Below, piece after piece: positions 1-12,233 of a stretch of 64,000 bases of DNA. The notes below the pieces were generated by a model. That model saw only the letters and a program-made list of their open reading frames with translations, was not told where the DNA came from and searched no databases. Source of the stretch: Siphlonurus alternatus. Lineage: Eukaryota > Arthropoda > Insecta > Ephemeroptera > Siphlonuridae. Each line of letters starts with the position of its first letter. Position 1 is the first letter of the stretch. The position numbers were made by a program, and so were the translations under genes. The stretch covers positions 17,767,480 through 17,831,479 of the forward strand of contig OX463780.1 of assembly GCA_949825025.1 (NCBI GenBank), in the 5' to 3' direction.

Positions 1-68
1 GATATAAAACTTCTCGTCGTGGATTGCTTTTTTCGATTTGAGCTCTTCTAGAAATGTTCAAATTTAAA

Positions 69-110
69 TGAGCAAAGCCCGAAATATTTGTTAATTTCGG
101 GCTTTGCTCA
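69..110. other. Perfect 17-bp-arm hairpin
   Basis: TGAGCAAAGCCCGAAAT (69-85) faces its inverse at 94-110 across an 8-bp loop. Purpose unknown. Confidence 0.85.
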
Positions 111-498
111 AATCGCTAGGGGCACACCTAGGTTTAAAAATCTAAAATCGTTTAAAAACCTTCAAAATCTTGCTGCAAAATGCTGAGACAATTTATAATT
201 GCCGCACAATCAAATTAAGCATAGCATATACAAAAATCGTTTGTTTGCGGCACAATTTTGAGTATGTGTTGGTATAATAAAATTAAAGACGCAATTTGAG
301 ATCTTGATACGGCATTAACTATAAATATACTTTGAATATTACATAATATATATTATATTTGTTGTGTGAAAAATGGCGTTACTAACTTCCTTCTTTAATA
401 CGACGCGCGTGACGTCAGACAAACGACAGAAAAACAGACTTTATAAATTAAGTCAACTTCCCCTCCCGCGTCGGTCACCCGCCCCTCTCCACTTACAA

Positions 499-642
499 GG
501 GGGTATTTCGTCCGGGGGTATTTCGTCCGGGAGTATTTCGTCCGGGGATATTTCGTCCGGGAGTATTTCGTCCGGGGGTATTTCGTCCGGTCCGGGCGGG
601 GATATTTGGTCCGGGGGTATTTCGTCCGGGGGTATTTGGTCC
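499..642. repeat. 15-bp GC-rich minisatellite
   Basis: About nine units of GGGGGTATTTCGTCC with one irregular spacer (about 590-603) and GGT variants. The 15-bp period keeps both strands open, so translated frames show Gly-Ile-Ser-Ser-Gly repeats; no gene context supports coding. Confidence 0.95.
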
Positions 643-1023
643 GTGATTCGAGAAAATTATCGAAACATTTGGTAAGGAGACGAAAAATGAGATGATCGTA
701 ACTTCTTTGGGTACAGTTGCAAAGTTACAATGGTGGAAATATATAAATATGCACAAGTGTGTTTATCGTGTTATCGCAATAATGCGTCACACATGCATTT
801 TGTTGAAGTACATTATTTTACTATTTTTAGCATTAATATTAACGTCTGTATCTTGCAAGCAATGCTTGAAGGCTTGTAACATTTTAGTTAAAATTTACAG
901 ATCAAATTCAGACTATATTAGTAAAATTTGTGTATATATATACGTATTTTTATGTAATAATATTATTATAATACTGTTTTCAGTTGTCCCTCTCTATATA
1001 CATTAAAATATAATATAAATAGA

Positions 1024-1135
1024 TAAACAAACAAACAAACAAACAAACAAACAAACAAACAAACAAACAAACAAACAAACAAACAAACAAACAAACAAAC
1101 AAACAAACAAATAAATAAATAAATAAATAAATATA

Positions 1136-1166
<31 letters not shown>

Positions 1167-1170
1167 AATA
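1024..1170. repeat. (AAAC)n then (AAAT)n microsatellite
   Basis: About 21 AAAC repeats followed directly by about 14 AAAT repeats. A compound A-rich tetranucleotide of this kind often marks the tail of an old retroposon, but none was recognised beside it. Confidence 0.95.
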
Positions 1171-4051
1171 TTCTGTATTTTATTACACTAAAATCTATAC
1201 CTTGTTATAATTTTTTGTATATAATTGGTTTGACATTGAATAAGAGTATTGTTGGCGATTTTAATTGAAATGCCTTCTTATTATAGCAGCACATATCTCA
1301 CTGCTTTTGCGGCAGAAAGGACGTCGTCGTATTTTTTGTCCAGCAGTAAGTAAATTTGGTGCTGACAGACAAAAATGCAGAAGCCGGATGCAGACTACGA
1401 TAAGAAACGTCTTTGTATAACGCGTGTACTTGAGAAATACAGCAGAAACCGGTATTTATAAGTACTCTCAAGGAGGTATATCACACCTCTCACCTTAGCT
1501 GCTGAGAATAAGACGAGTCCGTGTTAAAACACTCTTGTAATTTGTTCTTCACTGTATTAAATAAAATGTTACTTTCAGCCTTGCACAATTTAATATTATA
1601 CTCTGTATGCATGTATATTATTGCGAATATATGATTTATATTCTTTTCAATAAATATAATTATTATAACGAGTGTAATGATTTATCTATATAACATGAGT
1701 AAGGACACTTGTCTAGCATATATAGCATGTTTATGTCTATCATTGAATATATAGGTAATGCCACATGCCTATTATAAACATTATCATTATAGTGTCGCAT
1801 TGTTATTAAAGTTTTTTTTTTCAGTCTTGCAAATTTGCTTGTGGCATGTTATTACATTTCTTATTATACATTTGGGACTTCAAATTACTTAATGATATTC
1901 TATTAATAAGATTGGGTAAGCTTTTATTTAAAAATAACAGACAAGAAAAGTTTAAATATATGCATGTAAAATATTTGATTTCATATATATAACAATAGCA
2001 GTTCCGGGTTCTGATTTCAGTTACTATATATATAGTTCCGGGCATTGCACGACCAAAACGGAGCAAATAGTGTCTATCAAATTATTTCTTAGGAGACACG
2101 CACTAAAACTGTATGACTGTAATTAATTATAAAACTCCTTGACTATTGTTTTGTGTGCGTCCGGTTCTTATTACAAAAATAATGCTGGGAAATACAAAAA
2201 CTGGTACCTTTCTTCCTGGTATTTTAATAGGACGAGGAAATTATTTAGTATTTGACCACACAGAAGGCATCATTATAGTTGGAAACATGTTACTACATTT
2301 TTTTTTTTTAAAAATCAGTAATTTTTAAGGAAAAAAATAATATTTATAATATGAATTAAGAAAAAAAGAATTACACGGAATAACATGTAATTTCCGGCGG
2401 CAGGAAATTGTTTTGAATTGCAAATTTTTACAACATCATGGCATCCTAATTTCGTATGCGGCAGCACAGAGAGAGCTACCATAGTCTTCTATATGATCGT
2501 GCGAAAGCAATAAACTCAGGGTTTAGATTGTTGACAGGTGTGCACCAACAATGAGGGACGGTAAACAATGATCCGTGCTGACTGACGACTTTTTTCCCTC
2601 GACCCAGCATTGCTATTATAAAAGGGCGAGAGAAAACAAATCAAAAGGTAGTGGTGGCAAAGCAGGTGCGACAGATTGCGTACACAAGACGCGTCAACCC
2701 CCAGATCCTCAGGTACGTTCATGGACCAACTTTAGTTGGCAGGTTTATCACCCAAGGGTGCCCGGCGTGCCCACTTTACATTTGGCATTTTTTTCTAATT
2801 AAATTTATAATAGGAAAATCATGTAAAATGTATTAATTTCACAGATTAATAAATTCTTATATTTGTTATGTAATCTATATTCTAAAAATGTTATAAAGCA
2901 AAGGAATTGGTATATTCCTTCAATTTCGTATATTAAAATATTATATTATGTAGTATATATATATATAGTATATTTCTAAATATATATAAACATAAAAATT
3001 TAACGTTATTTATGAAAAAATACATTATTTTTCCTCCCCTCGTGGTTACCTTACACTAAAGACCAAACCTTGGTGGTAGTGAGGTATTAGTGGCCGGAAG
3101 TCGGTCATGAAACACAGCAGAGGTAAAATAAAGAAGCTGTTACCTCAAGTTCACCTCCCACGTGTTTACCTGCGGACCCTCACTATTTACGAGCATCATC
3201 TAACAATACTTCGGTGCGTAGGCAGCACAACACGCACATACCAGATAAATAGTTGAAGAATTTGAAAAAAAAAAAAAAATACTCCCACATTCAATACTTT
3301 GTTTGAAATTTCGTTAATTTATTGATTCTTTTCAGAAACTTCCTGTCACTATTTATCATTCTCATGCAACAACGGTAATAAATTGTGCATTTTTTTACTC
3401 TGGGATTCCATCAATAAAATGAAAAATTATTTTCTATGGCATTTGGTTACACTATACTCACACAAAAATATTGAATAATTATTTAAATATATCTCCTCTT
3501 CAATTTTTATAATATGACAATATATAGTGCATATATAAAATTGCAAGTACTGTATATCTTCATAAGAAACTCATTAAAAAGGTTGCATGCACAAATATAC
3601 CCGCGCCTACATACACCTGTATGACTGCCATTGCGCCTGCTGATTCAAATGTAGGCTAATTTCTGTGCAAGTCTTTGTCATGATGTTTTGTTTCCTGTGT
3701 ATTCGATAGTTAATCTCATCGCTCATATCAGGCTGACCGTACCTCAGTGATATGAAGTAAGGTGTGTTGCCTAACACTCAGGGTATAAGAAAAACATAAT
3801 GGCGGCTGCCGTTTCAATAAAATTAGCATTGTAGATTGTACACTTCGTGCATCTAAAAATGTAACAGCAATGGATCTCTTTTTATCCAACAGTATACTTG
3901 CTGGCGGACCAAACAAAGGACAGTTATTGTAACTATAAGGTAACTACATAGAAAGTGGCCAATTTAAGGGAAGACGATGAGAAAAAAAAAATATATATTT
4001 TCAAGTCCTATATATAGGCTTGAACTGTTGACTCATCAGATCCTTTGAAGT

Positions 4052-4266
4052 GGCGGATTCAGATGGCGACAACGGCGATGCGATTTTGTCACACAAGCTG
4101 TGAAATCCTATGCGGCGAGCGAATTCGCCAGGTTGCGCGGCAGCGAAATCACGTTAATTGCGATGCTCTTTTTTTTAATCGCCAAATATGGCTGCCAATA
4201 GGTGTCACAGCAAGTGCGCACTATTCGCATCGCGTTGCATGGTAAAAATCGCCATGTTAATCCGCC
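4052..4266. mobile_element. Short MITE, GGCGGATT ends
   Basis: Left end GGCGGATTCAGATGGCGA, right end the inverse of GGCGGATTAACATGGCGA. The ~215-bp interior is richer in CpG than the flanks and has no coding signal. Confidence 0.6.
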
Positions 4267-4950
4267 TTTATACTTTTATTTTATAGAAACAGGGTGTACA
4301 AGATTCACGTGCAGATTCGTGACATTAAACTGAAGAGAAAAATGAAATTTTCGTTTCAAATGATGAAAACCACTTACCTTTTTCATTGACTACATGTACA
4401 TACAGGTAAAGAGGAAATACGGAATAATTGCTTTTCCATGAACATTCGGAGCGGTAAAGCCGCAAGCATATAATTATAATTCACAGAACTCCATCAATCC
4501 TTATTTATAACACAGAAAAGTTTGATAAATTAGATCTCTATTTAGCTTATCTCCTTATTTTTTAATTACCATGATATTGGAGTCACTAACTTTTTTATGT
4601 CAGGCAAGATGATAAATTATTAATATTTTTAAGAATACCATCAATTGAAAAATATTACTTTTTTTTTTTTAAAGGAAATGAAAGAAGGAAGACGAGTATT
4701 TAATTTCAAACCAAGTCATATGTTTAACAAAGGCATGCATTTGTATTTCCGGAAGTAAATTTAATGAAACGGAAGCAGTAAATATCTGATGGTGTTGCTG
4801 CTGCGGGGGTGCGAAGTCTTACCATCACTCACGGGCAGAAATAGTCGGCGTTGTGCACTCGGCCGTGACGCGTCGTGCGAGTTAAGGGAGCTAGGAAATG
4901 CACTAGAACGTCACATAAATTTCAGGGGTTTAACGTCAATCTCACAAGAT

Positions 4951-5661
4951 TTAAAGGCCTTCTGAACCTTTTCACAGTATTAAGTGCACGGTTAGCTTTG
5001 CTTCAGGGTGATTCGGCTGCATAATTTTTTTGGTTTCAGTAGCACAAATATCAGAGATAATAGCCGATGAAGAAGCACCTGTGACGTCACTCACGCTCAT
5101 TCAGCGGCGACAATATAGGGAAATCCCTGCAAAAGATAGGTTCACTCCCGCTGCAACCACGGCAACAATTTTACTTCTGGAATTTTGAAACTTTACCAGG
5201 GCAGTCTTGATAGTATTTGTCAAATAGACTGAAAGAATTTTTGTGGTGGCGTGTGTACAGATTGAGTTATTGCGGTTGCAAGATAAGCTAAAAATTTAAC
5301 ATTGTTTTCCTATAAAACATTTTTGCTCCTCTTTCTACCGCAATAACTCGGTTTGTATGAATGTCATAAAAAAAAATCTTTCAGGCTATTTGACAAATAC
5401 TATCAAGACTGCCCTGGTAAAGTTTCAAAATTTCAGAAGTAAAATTGTGGCCGTGGTTGCAGCGGGAGTGAACCTATCTTTTGCAGGGATTTCCCTATAT
5501 TGTCGCCGCTGAATGAGCGTGAGTGACGTCACAGGTTCCTTTTCATCGGCTATTATCTCTGATATTTGTGCTGCTGAAACAAAAAATTTATGCAGCCGAA
5601 TCAGCCTGAAGCAAAGCTAACCGTGCACTTAATATTGTGCAAAGGTTCATAAGGCCTTTAA
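4951..5661. mobile_element. Foldback element with ~320-bp arms
   Basis: The left arm (4951-~5272) and right arm (~5339-5661) are inverse copies at about 90% or better, with a ~65-bp loop. Ends read TTAAAGGCCT and AGGCCTTTAA, compatible with a TTAA target. The arms contain CTGTGACGTCACTCACGCTC and TTTACCAGGGCAGTCTTGAT. No ORF of note. Confidence 0.88.
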
Positions 5662-5736
5662 AACTAAAGCTATGGCTACGTCTACAAATTATCATATATA
5701 ATATACAGTTTAGTATATATATATATATATATATAT

Positions 5737-5900
5737 CAGGGGCGGCTCGTACTATAGTACTGCGGTACTGCAGCCCCCCCAGAAATTTTGGGAACAAACA
5801 CACAATTAGAAATATCAAATAATCCTATAATTTTTCTGAACTTTCCAGCAAATTTTTATCAGTTCTAACATTTCAAATCATCAAAATTTTGCCGCTGCCG
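5737..5900. mobile_element. hAT-like terminus next to (TA)n
   Basis: CAGGGGCGGCTCGT begins right after an (AT)n run. The inverse of the same end (ACGAGCCGCCCCTG) occurs at 30528-30541, again next to (TA)n. CAGGGGCGGN ends and insertion into TA-rich 8-bp targets are typical of hAT elements. The far end was not found nearby, so this is a partial copy; its right limit is arbitrary. Confidence 0.45.
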
Positions 5901-7910
5901 CGTAAATTTACTTCCTCAGCGCTGTCTAGCGGAGGGTACTGCCACTACTAGCAGTACCGAATGCAGTGCTCCCTCCCTCATTCTCCTCCTCTTCAACACC
6001 CACCCAAGCCGTGTGATTTTGGAGCAGAGCGTACTTGAGTAGGAGGCCAAAACCCAGCCGGCGCGATCGTCATCTGTCGAGACATTAGCCGTCCGGAATT
6101 TAAAAAATAACATGCAATGTAATCGGGAGGAAATATTTTTTTTTAAATATTTACTTGATATTAATGAAGGTGTCTTGTAGTGCAATAATACTTCAATGTA
6201 GTCTCCCGTTTGCTAATTATTTTATTTAGTTCATAAATATCATACTTCTTGAGATATAAGACGGTAAAGTTAGGGCGGGAACTTGGTTCTATCTTCCAAG
6301 CTTTAGTAATGTATCATGACGTCACGAAATATTGAAAATATAAAAGTACTTGAATCAACTTTCATACATTATTTTCGATGTAGTAAATAACTTTACTTGA
6401 TACATACAAAGTATAGAAAATGCAATTAAGTAAAGTGAAAGTCACTCGCTATGAAGAAAGGCTTTCAATGTTCATATGACGTCATCGCCAGTAAATTGAC
6501 TTTTATTACTTCGCGCATGCCGGCGCATGCGCAGATGTAACAGAAGTAGCAGAAGTCGGGTTCATAAAAGTTTAATTTAAGTGTATTAATATTGTTTTTG
6601 CGTGAAAAAAAAGGTTGTCCAGTAAGATTAAACTATATTAGAGTTAAACTTGTTTCATTTTGAAAACTCTAGCATACAGCGTAATTGTCGTAAACCGCGA
6701 CCAAAGTCAAGCCCTCTCCCATTTGATTACACGCAAACCTGCTGCTCAGTAGGACGGCTATTGAAAAGTGGGCGCGGTCGTGTTGTGGCCTTCTACTCAA
6801 GTTTGCTCTGTTTTGGAGCGCTCGGGGACTGTGCTGTCGGCAGTACCCGCAAGCTCATTGGTTCAACAGAACCAATGAGCTTGCGGTATTTGACATGCGG
6901 GAATAATTTGAACACTTCTAAGACATTTCCTGTAATATGGTTTCATTGAGCAGATTAACAAAATTTTAATTACATTCATCAGTGAATATACTAACATAGA
7001 TTGACTAAATATATTGAAGCATCTAAGAAATGGAGACCAGCACTTTTATTTTACTTTAATAAAAAATATGTCTGTACCAAAAGAACCAATACTTGATGTC
7101 TTTTGAAAATTAAGTGGTGCATGCATGGCATGCATGTAAACAATCGTGGGATCTCACGTTCGAACAACGGCAAAAACAGCTGGATTCTTAACTTATAACC
7201 ACGCAGTTAGCGCCAGTCTAACTCGATGACACTATAATAAACGTCGATCGAATTAATTGAGAAATCTGGATAACATAATTCGTTCGTGAATCGCGACCAT
7301 GCATTATTATAAGTTTACCAGGAACAAGTCGATATATATACATGGGAGCTAGATTTATTAATTATTCACTAAAGCATTTTATACCATTAATGTGAAAATT
7401 CAAACATAAAAATAAAACAAAAACAAGTTGTAAAAGTGTACGAGTGAGTACAAAATATAAGAAAAAACGTTAACTACTCCATGAGAAAAATAGCTTATTT
7501 TCCCGGTTTTGCGTGTACCGGCAGTACATTATTTAGCAGCAAATATGCGTGAGCAATCAAAGAAATATTGCATGGCTAAATAAAAAAATTAAAAAATAAA
7601 ACAATAATAAAAAATTGGGATCTTTGATCTGTCATACCGCTCGAGAGGTCTCTCATATGTGCGGTCAAGCCAATATTATACTGACGTGTCGTAATCACCC
7701 ATCAGAACTGAACATCAAATAAATCGATCATAGAATATATAATTTGTACAAAATTAGGCGACAACCAGAATCTAATATAAATTTTTAAAGACAAAATTTA
7801 ATAAAAAAATAACAAATGAAATTTTTATAAGAAAAAATTGCATTATCAAACATTATTTCATTATTATTAGTATTTATTTATTTATTTAAGAAAAAATAAT
7901 CATAATCCTG
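5900..7910. other. Intergenic stretch, no gene seen
   Basis: AT-rich, with short GC-rich islands (5,890-6,090; 6,690-6,900). These might be remnants of a hAT-type element given the terminus at 5737. No frame of convincing length. Confidence 0.45.
6847..6886. other. Perfect 18-bp-arm hairpin
   Basis: CCGCAAGCTCATTGGTTC (6847-6864) and its inverse (6869-6886) with a 4-bp AACA loop. Possibly the tip of a decayed foldback. Confidence 0.9.
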
Positions 7911-10900
7911 TTAAGGTAGAGATAACACGGATCAGGTGACCCAATGTTAAAAAAAACCCATTTATGAAAATTATGAAAAAAAAAATAAAATTTTCTCCTC
8001 TATACACCCTATCATGCAGTAGCTAAAATATCAGGTTTGCGAAAATGAGCTGTTTTCGAGTTATTAATTTCTGAATTTGACTAATTTGACATGGAGATGG
8101 AGAAATGGAACTCCCCGTCTAGATCATGCTTCATTGTGGTGACCCTCAAAATTTTCCTAATATTATTTAATACGGCCTGATTTTGTGGTAACTTCGGTCA
8201 AGAATTTCATCAATTGTGCTGACCTACAAGAAATAAGTGCCCATTAATTCCAAAATTAATTTGCCACACATATCCTCTTATAAAAACGCGTTCAATTATA
8301 TTTTTGTAATTTTAACGAATTAAGGTTATTTTAAAATTGAAAAAGTAGCCTCTTGAGTAAAAAAATAAATTTTTTCACCATTGTGATGACAAAAATATAT
8401 TTTTAACCCTATTGTGCTATACATCGAGTTCACAGAAATTCCGCCACACAAAAAAATGTCGCTGACTGCAATGTACGCACAATGAGCACTAAAAATAAAG
8501 CGTTTAAAGTTTTTTTTATAAGTATTGTCGTGACACTTCATGAAAACCCAAAAAATCGTAATTTTAAGACAAAATATCATTTTGAGTGATAGAAATTAAA
8601 ATGATTTTTTTTTTTTTTTTATTTCTTCTATTTTAATTTCCTACTAAGGAATTCATACTTTGACACAAAAATTTACATAAAATAAGTTACTTCAGTCTAT
8701 TTGTGAATTTAGGGGTACTTTTTTTGTATGATTGTGATACCTAAGAATCTTCGCAAAACATTCGAGATTGGAACGTAATACAGTGTAACACCAGGTTGCA
8801 TATTTTCAGCTCTAGAATTTCATGTACTTGCGTACCATTAGAAAATATAATATAATTGAAAGACACAGAAGCAAATTAACCAATTTAACGTATACTCTGA
8901 AATAACATAATTTTTTTTACTAATTTTTTACAAAATAAATTACACTTCATAACGTTGCAAATGTTAAGTAACCATTAAAAGAATAATTGATAATTTTTTC
9001 AACACTCTTTTTTTATGTCTGGTGCAGGTAAATAAAGGATCAGAAAAACTGTATTTGCTATTGTTAACAAATACCACCCAAATTTATTTTAGAATACATT
9101 TGTTCTCCATTCAAAGAATTTCAATAGAAAGAAACGTTTGGAAAGTAGTGTTATCACATTTAGCTTATAAAATTAGTCAATTATAATAAAAATATATTTG
9201 TATGATTGTGATACCCTAGAGTCACTAAAAATGTTCAGAGAATTGAACATATTTGAATTTTTTATTGTTTTTTATTTTTCAAATTCGCTTTTTTCAAAAA
9301 TTTATCTACCTGCACTAAACATATTAAAAGTTAGCAATGTCACAAATTAACATTATTTCTTTCATTAGTTAACATTGCCAACGTACTGAAGTGTAAATGT
9401 TTTTAAGAGATACAAAAAAAAGTTACTTCAGTGAATTTGGGGGTACTTTTTTTGTATGATTGTGATACCTTAGGTCATCACAAAACATTCGAGATTGGAA
9501 CGTAATACAGTGTAACACCAGGTTGCATATTTTCAGCTCTAGAATTTCATGTACTTGCGTACCATTAGAAAATATAATAATTGAAAGACACAGAAGCAAA
9601 TTAACCAATTTAACGTATACTCTGAAATAACATAATTTTTTTTACTAATTTTTAACAAAATAAATTACACTTCATATCGTTGCAAATGTTAAGTAACCAT
9701 TGAAAGAATAATTGATAATTTTTGCAACACTTTTTTTATGTCTGGTGCAAGTAAATAAAGGATCAGAAAAACTGTATTTGCTATTGTTAACAAATACCAC
9801 CTGAATTTATTTTAGAATACATTTGTTCTCCATTCAAAGAATTTCAATAGAAAGAAACGTTTGGAAAGTAGTGTCATCACATTGAGCTTATAAAATTAGT
9901 CAATTATAATAAAAATATATTTGTATAATTGTGATACCCTAGAGTCACTAAAAATGGTCGGAGAATTGAACATATTTGAATTTTTTTTATTTTTTTTTAT
10001 TTTTCAAATTCGCTTTTTTTAAAAATTTATCTACCTGCACTAAACCTATTAAAAGTTAGCAGTGTCACAAATTAACAATATTTCTTTCATTAGTTAATAT
10101 TGCCAACGTACTGAAGTGTAAATGTTTTTAAGAGATACAAAAAATAAGTTACTTCAGTGAATTTGGGGGTACTTTTTTTGGATGATTGTGATATTGTGAT
10201 ACCTAAGGTCATCACAAAACATTCGAGATTGGAACGTAATACAGTGTAACACCAGGTTGCATATTTTCAGCTCTAGAATTTCATGTACTTGCGTACCATT
10301 AGAAAATATAATAATTGAAAGACACAGAAGCAAATAAACCAATTTAACGTATACTCTGAAATAACATAATTTTTTTTACTAATTTTTTACAAAATAAATT
10401 ACACTTCATAACGTTGCAAATGTTAAGTAACCATTGAAAGAATAATTGATAATTTTTGCAACACTCTGTTTTTATGTCTGGTGCAAGTAAATAAAGGATC
10501 AGAAAAACTGTATTTGCTATTGTTAACAAATACCACCCAAATTTATTTTAGAATACATTTGTTCTCCATTCAAAGAATTTCAATAGAAAGAAACGTTTGG
10601 AAAGTAGAGTCATCACATTGAGCTTATAAAATTAGTCAATTATAATAAAAATATATTTGTATGATTGTGATACCCTAGAGTCACTAAAAATGGTCGGAGA
10701 ATTGAACATATTTGAATTTTTTTTATTGTTTTTTATTTTTCAAATTCGCTTTTTTCAAAAATTTATCTACCTGCACTAAACATATTAAAAGTTAGCAATG
10801 TCACAAATTAACATTATTTCTTTCATTAGTTAACATTGCCAACGTACTGAAGTGTAAATGTTTTTAAGAGATACAAAAAATAAGTTACTTCAGTGAATTT

Positions 10901-11916
10901 GGGGGTACTTTTTTTGTATGATTGTGATACCTTAGGTCATCACAAAACATTCGAGATTGGAACGTAATACAGTGTAACACCAGGTTGCATATTTTCAGCT
11001 CTAGAATTTCATGTACTTGCGTACCATTAGAAAATATAATAATTGAAAGACACAGAAGCAAATAAACCAATTTAACGTATACTCTGAAATAACATAATTT
11101 TTTTTACTAATTTTTTACAAAATAAATTACACTTCATAACGTTGCAAATGTTAAGTAACCATTGAAAGAATAATTGATAATTTTTGCAAAACTCTTTTTT
11201 TATGTCTGGTGCAAGTAAATAAAGGATCAGAAAAACTGTATTTGCTATTGTTAACAAATACCACCTGAATTTATTTTAGAATACATTTGTTCTCCATTCA
11301 AAGAATTTCAATAGAAAGAAACGTTTGGAAAGTAGTGTCATCACATTGAGCTTATAAAATTAGTCAATTATAATAAAAATATATTTGTATGATTGTGATA
11401 CCCTAGAGTCACTAAAAATGGTCGGAGAATTGAACATATTTGAATTTTTTTTATTGTTTTTTATTTTTCAAATTCGCTTTTTTTAAAAATTTATCGACCT
11501 GCACTAAACATATTAAAAGTTAGCAAAGTCACAAATTAACATTACTTCTTTCATTAGTTAACATTGCCAACGTACTGAAGTGTAAATGTTTTTAAGAGAT
11601 ACAAAAAATAAGTTACTTCAGTGAATTTGGGGGTACTTTTTTTGGATGATTGTGATATTGTGATACCTAAGGTCATCACAAAACATTCGAGATTGGAACG
11701 TAATACAGTGTAACACCATGTTGCATATTTTCAGCTCTAGAATTTCATGTACTTGCGTACCATTAGAAAATATAATAATTGAAAGACACAGAAGCAAATA
11801 AACCAATTTAACGTATACTCTGAAATAACATAATTTTTTTTACTAATTTTTTACAAAATAAATTACACTTCATAACATTGCAAATGTTAAGTAACCATTG
11901 AAAGAATAATTGATAA

Positions 11917-12233
11917 TAGAGTATTGTACTCAATTTTTTTTATTGCAGAAATGGATAGAGGGTGCAAAGTTATGCTACCCTGATTTTTTTCAGATTTTTT
12001 AGAGCCCGGGAACTATTTTTAAAAAATTATTGAAAGTCCTTTTCGTGACGTCACGAGACGCCGCTCTTTAGGAAAAAGATAGGACTTGCCACCGCGTGAC
12101 GTCACAAAAAGAACTTTCAATAATTTTTTAAAAATAGTTCCAGGTCTCTAAAAAATCTGAAAAAAATCAGGGTAGCATAACTTTGCACCTTCTATCCATT
12201 TCTGCAATAAAAAAAATTGAGGACAATACTCCA
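11917..12233. mobile_element. Foldback MITE (family B) inside a satellite unit
   Basis: It has TAGAGTATTGTACTCAA ends and an inverse copy at the other end, about 317 bp. The interrupted satellite unit reads ATTGATAA|TTTTTGCAAC across the insertion with no bases lost. No convincing target duplication. Not shared by other units, so it arrived after the array expanded. Confidence 0.85.

Larger units (their letters stand above)
1..4050. other. Intergenic stretch, no gene seen
   Basis: Apart from the hairpin, minisatellite and microsatellite listed, the sequence is AT-rich with only short random frames. A segment at about 1250-1590 has TATTTATAAG followed by AATAAA and may be LTR-like. A moderately GC-rich patch at 2,540-2,780 and another at 3,040-3,240 show no splice-bounded frame I can defend. 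Confidence 0.5.

Noticed and set aside
373..675. 100-codon frame rich in GGISSG
   Set aside because: It is the translation of the 15-bp minisatellite; the opposite strand is open too.
4800..4890. GC-rich patch with a minus-strand GTGAGT
   Set aside because: Considered as a further HECW-like exon, but no frame with domain similarity and no acceptor.
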